A stretch of 64,000 nucleotides of DNA from Mantis religiosa (taxonomy: Eukaryota; Arthropoda; Insecta; Mantodea; Mantidae), in NCBI GenBank assembly GCA_030765055.1, contig CM060947.1, positions 97,804,436 to 97,868,435 on the forward strand, in the 5' to 3' direction. Under the pieces are notes generated by a model. That model worked only from the letters and a program-made list of their open reading frames with translations, did no database searches and was not told the origin of the DNA. Of this stretch, positions 60,839 through 64,000 are shown piece after piece. A program made the translations under genes and the position numbers. The first letter of the stretch is position 1. Each line of letters begins with the position of its first letter.

Positions 60839-62266
60839 ATGTTTACGCCAGAGGTTCTACTCCCGTTAGTCCTGGACCCATAGGACCAAGGACCCGGGCC
60901 TTCTACCAGGGAGTTACCGAGCTGTCCCAGAAGGGCGCCCGGCGCCTCCGAGGGGCTTTCCATAGGGCAAGACCTAGAGACTAACAAGCCCCGCTCCCCA
61001 GCTGGTCCTGTGGACTCAAGACGGGATGGAAGTGGATACGCCACTTACGCGCGCAACTCCAAAATGGGAAGGCTACCGATATGACCTCGGTGGGGCCGCC
61101 TGGTGATTTAGCACACCTTCTACTAGCTGTGCAGGCTAGCACCCGGGACTTATAAGGCAACCCTCTACCCCCTCCGGGCGGCCGTAACCTGGCCGGAGGT
61201 ACCCAATTCCCCGTGGGTGTCGGGAACACACTGTCCCCTGGAGTCCAACCCAATCCGAACAGCTCCCCGATAGGAGTGGCTTGGCAGTTCGGCCCGAGGT
61301 TCCTTTAGTAACGTCAGAGGTACCACGAGTGCTAAGGATGAAATACTCTAAGTGAACACTTTCTCCTCCGGCGGGACGGACTCCGGTCTGTAAGGCGGCC
61401 TAATGGGCCGATTCAGGAACGCGGTTGACGCGATGCTGGTTGTGCAAGCCTGCCTGAAACCTTCCTTGCTCTCGGGGGGCCTCCGGTCTCCAAACCGGCC
61501 TCATGACTGATTGGGGGACACGGTAGTGTGATGACGATTGTCCTAAACCCACCACCGGAGAGTTCTTGTCTAGTAAGTGTAGGGAACTCGCCCTCTGTAC
61601 TTTAGTGACTCCTTTGGGTCGGCCGACCTCTGTCTCCTCTCACCTCATCCTCCCTCCCGGGGGTGTCCCATTTGGGGCATAGGTACAAAAGACCAGTCTG
61701 GTCAAGGTGTCCAGTACCCTCCCCCCGTAGGAGAGGGGATCCGTACCCTTCAGCTGCCATGGTGTGGGCGCTGCGGACCCCTAGCACTCGTGGTACTTCT
61801 GCGGTTACTAGAGGAACCTCGGGCCGAACATTCGAGCCCCTCCCTGATAGGGAGTTGTTCGGATTGGGTTGGACTCGAGGGGGCTGTGGTTCCCGATACC
61901 CGTTGGAGATCGGGTACGTCTCCGGACGGGGCTGAGGGAAGCCATTCATATTCCCGCGTACAGGCCAGCATAGCTAGTAGAAGGTGTGCTAGATCACCAG
62001 GCGGCCCCACCGAGGTCATCATATCGGTAGCCTTCCCATTTTGGAGTTGGTGCGCTTAAGTGGCGTATCCAGTTCCATCCCGTCTTGAGTCCACAGGACC
62101 AGATGGGGGGGGGCTTGTTAGTCCCTAGATATTGCCCTATGGAAAGCCCTACGGAGGCGCCGGGCGCCCTTTTGGGAAAGCTCAGTAACTCCCTGGTCGA
62201 AGGAGGCCCGGTTCCTTGGTCCTATGGGTCCAGGACTAATGGGAGTAGAACCTCTGGCATTAACTA
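60839..62266. repeat. large GC-rich inverted repeat (about 490-bp arms)
   Basis: Arms 60839-61341 and 61779-62266 are inverted copies with small differences (TCACCAGGCGGCCCCACCGA-type sequence and its complement in both; CCAGGACTAATGGGAGTAGA in the right arm, complement in the left). The spacer (61342-61778) itself holds two diverged tandem units of about 105 bp (GGACTCCGGTCT... near 61378 and GGCCTCCGGTCT... near 61480). A third partial copy of the arm lies at 62300-62480. GC and CpG content are far above the surroundings. Frames of 60-115 codons on both strands show no domain and are mirror images of each other. Confidence 0.75.
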
Positions 62267-62299
62267 ACTGTGCAGTACCCTCCGTTGCCTAAAATGTCC

Positions 62300-62480
62300 C
62301 GGGTACTAGCCTGCAGAGCTAGTAGAAGGTGTGCTAGATCACCAGGCGGCCCTACCGAGGTTTTCGCTGGTCTTCCCTGCGGGGTTGTCGCGCGTGACGT
62401 ATCCACTTCCGTCTTGACGTTGTTGATGATGGGGAGGGGGGCTTATTAGACTCTAGATATTACCCCATGAGAAGAGCCCC
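62300..62480 (+). repeat. third partial copy of the GC-rich repeat arm
   Basis: AGCTAGTAGAAGGTGTGCTA and CACCAGGCGGCCCTACCGAG, then TAGACTCTAGATATTACCCC, match the right arm at 61971-62145, same orientation, more diverged. Confidence 0.7.
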
Positions 62481-62787
62481 GGAGTTTTCCATCGCTCCCG
62501 GGTTGACAGAGGCTGGGGTCTTCGGATTTTCGGGTAGTCCTCGCTGTACAAGTGTCCAATCCCCTCCGAGCAATCCAGTCCAATTCCCTACTTTAAATAC
62601 AGGTAAAGAAAGTAAAAGAATGGATATTTCTATTAGATAAACTAATTCATATGCTACTATCTGCAAATTGGCGGTATTCACAGTCTCAAGTAACATGATG
62701 GTTTATCTTGAACAGGGCACGATGTTATGATGAATATGAAGAAGACGATGAGAAGATATTTGTTTAAGCCAAAGTGAGAGCTCATAT

Positions 62788-63372
62788 TGTCACGTTGCCT
62801 ATTGTTTGGGTAGCATGAGATGGAGGAGGCATAGCTAGGTTAATGACGGTAGAGCTTGATTGCATGAACTATTGGTTTATTATTCATAACTACGTACCCT
62901 GAAACTAAAGGGGTACAACAAGCAGAAAGTGCTAGTCAGCGTTACATGGTCTTTCCTCTCCTGACACTAGGTCCTTCGACGTTTACATTAGCAAAGTTAG
63001 AGTATACTCATATTACCTTGAGAGATGTGTGACGTAGGCCAGAGGGGTGCCGTCCTCGAAGTTACTCGGTGCAGCCGGACGATGCGAAGAGGCCTGAGAC
63101 GAGAGTAGAGAGAGAGAGGCTTGAACTCGCCCGCTTATATAGACACTCTAAGTGACGTCGATACTCCCAAATACGGGAAACCCAGCCCATCCTGGAAGCT
63201 TCTAGAACATCCGGGTCTAGACTCGGTCATCGTACGTTCCAGAACATCCGGTTCTGGGGAGTGCTTTCGGGAAAAGCCACGCACTATTCACCGGACATGA
63301 CGCAAATTAAGGGGACTTTTCATGGGCTTGGCCGGATGTGGGTAACCATCACATATATCCCGGCCTGCAACA
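62788..63372 (-). mobile_element. solo-LTR-like block
   Basis: On the minus strand it begins TGTTGCAGGCCGGGATATAT (63372) and ends CAACGTGACA (62788), the TG...CA form of LTRs. It contains, in order, heat-shock elements, a TATA box (63134-63141), a CT-rich initiator region, a splice donor-like CTCAAGGTAATATG near 63020 and an AATAAA-type signal near 62878. The 5-bp flanks do not match, and no internal retrotransposon sequence is recognised, so the call is tentative. Confidence 0.45.
63134..63254 (-). promoter_or_regulatory. heat-shock-type promoter within the LTR-like block
   Basis: The minus strand has TTCTAGAAGCTTC (63195-63207), a perfect three-unit HSF site, and TTCTGGAA (63237-63244) with a further GAA-type unit at 63252. 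The TATA box TATATAAG (63134-63141) is 53 bp downstream, and an alternating CT run (63107-63118) lies where GAGA-factor sites occur in insect heat-shock promoters. TGACGTCG-like sequence (63153) sits between HSE and TATA. Confidence 0.55.
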
Positions 63373-64000
63373 TGATGCAAGAATCAAGGAATGAGACTTT
63401 TCAGCCATAAATTAGAATGACCCGAGAATTTATAATTAAATGAAATCCAATAAATATATCGATTTTAGGGGTAACCGGATGCAACCCTCATGACATATGT
63501 GGCAATATGATGCCGCGTTATTAGGATATTCAATTTGTTATTGTTTTAAAAACAAATAAAAACAATAAAGTTGGCAAACCTTGCAGAATTTGTTACGCAC
63601 ACCCAGTAGTAGATTTTGTAATTTCAGACTTCCTTCCATCGAAGGGTTTACTCTTTGATAGATTTGAAGTTAATAAACACATGCAAACCAAATAAAGTTT
63701 ATAATGCTACTTTTGGTATAATTATGAAGCTTTGGAATACTGTATTGTAAATATGATTTGGCAGTAGTCAATTTTATTTTCAGCCCCAAATAGAAGAATT
63801 TATATAATTCCATTTTGCACTGTAAAAAGATTTGCAAGGCATCCTTGTCAGAAAACTAAACCACACCGGTGAAACATCCCAGCAGCGTGAGGAAACATCG
63901 TTTTTTAATGTTCCTTTTTAAAAAAAGATTTAGCGTTTCCTAGCGTGGAGGTCATATAGGATAATGAACAAAATGGATGAAATGACGCTCTCCTTTAAGA
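63373..64000. other. nothing recognised
   Basis: AT-rich sequence to the window edge. Confidence 0.4.

Noticed and set aside
60790..62267. Several overlapping frames of 60-115 codons in the GC-rich region
   Set aside because: They occur in mirrored pairs on the two arms of an inverted repeat and on opposite strands, with no domain; GC-rich sequence has few stops.

Overview
This is insect nuclear DNA: AT-rich, repeat-dense, mostly non-coding. The host coding sequence I recognise consists of two single-exon segments on the + strand, each the 3'-terminal exon of the ubiquitin-conjugating enzyme gene Ubc6/UBE2A (Rad6 family). Exon A (15622-15747) encodes the ending seen in Drosophila Ubc6. Exon B (39708-39881), 24 kb downstream, encodes a UBE2A-like ending plus a short acidic tail. 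Both start after an AG acceptor, in the same phase and at the same codon of the protein, so they look like alternative last exons of one gene. I did not find the upstream exons (about 110 residues with the active-site cysteine); they probably lie left of the window, which would make 1-15621 intron. A large gene, (TAA)n/(AT)n tracts and this mixture of mariner, Jockey/CR1-like LINEs, tRNA-derived SINEs and Penelope-like elements suggest a large-genome hemimetabolous insect (for example a cockroach, termite or relative). That taxonomic guess is inference.

Layout. 1-8.5 kb is a graveyard of LINE and mariner fragments, with a palindromic tRNA-module element (4001-4718) and a 2.26 kb element with inverted ends (5989-8244). 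8.5-15.6 kb is quiet intron with one retroposon (11925-12299) and a dead mariner carrying a nested SINE (13922-15430). Exon A and its 3' UTR follow. 16.3-39.7 kb is the interval between the terminal exons. It holds a second copy of the retroposon, several hairpin-plus-tail elements with target-site duplications (TSDs), a rosa-like mariner, a Copia pol relic, more SINEs and an explicit Penelope-like reverse transcriptase (RT) fragment (37280-37722). Exon B and its 3' UTR end near 40.95 kb.

Downstream of the gene, 43.1-45.5 kb is a decayed LINE, 47.8-49.4 kb a Tc1-like element with both ends, and 50.25-53.7 kb a mariner split by a LINE with an open RT frame and by a 177-bp (AC)n tract. The last 10 kb contains a 787-bp ATT/ATC microsatellite, a Tc1/mariner-type relic, a GC-rich large inverted repeat (60.8-62.3 kb) and a solo-LTR-like block whose minus strand carries heat-shock elements, a TATA box and a splice donor.

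Points to take away: (1) duplicated, diverged terminal exons of the Rad6-type E2; (2) a set of hairpin-plus-one-sided-tail elements with 9-16 bp TSDs, one with Penelope-like RT sequence, indicating a family of palindromic Penelope-like insertions; (3) two independent insertions of an inverted, tRNA-module-bearing element; (4) two promoter-like blocks with heat-shock elements. No CRISPR, operon or prokaryotic feature is present. I could not run alignments, splice prediction or homology searches, so family names rest on motif recognition by eye.
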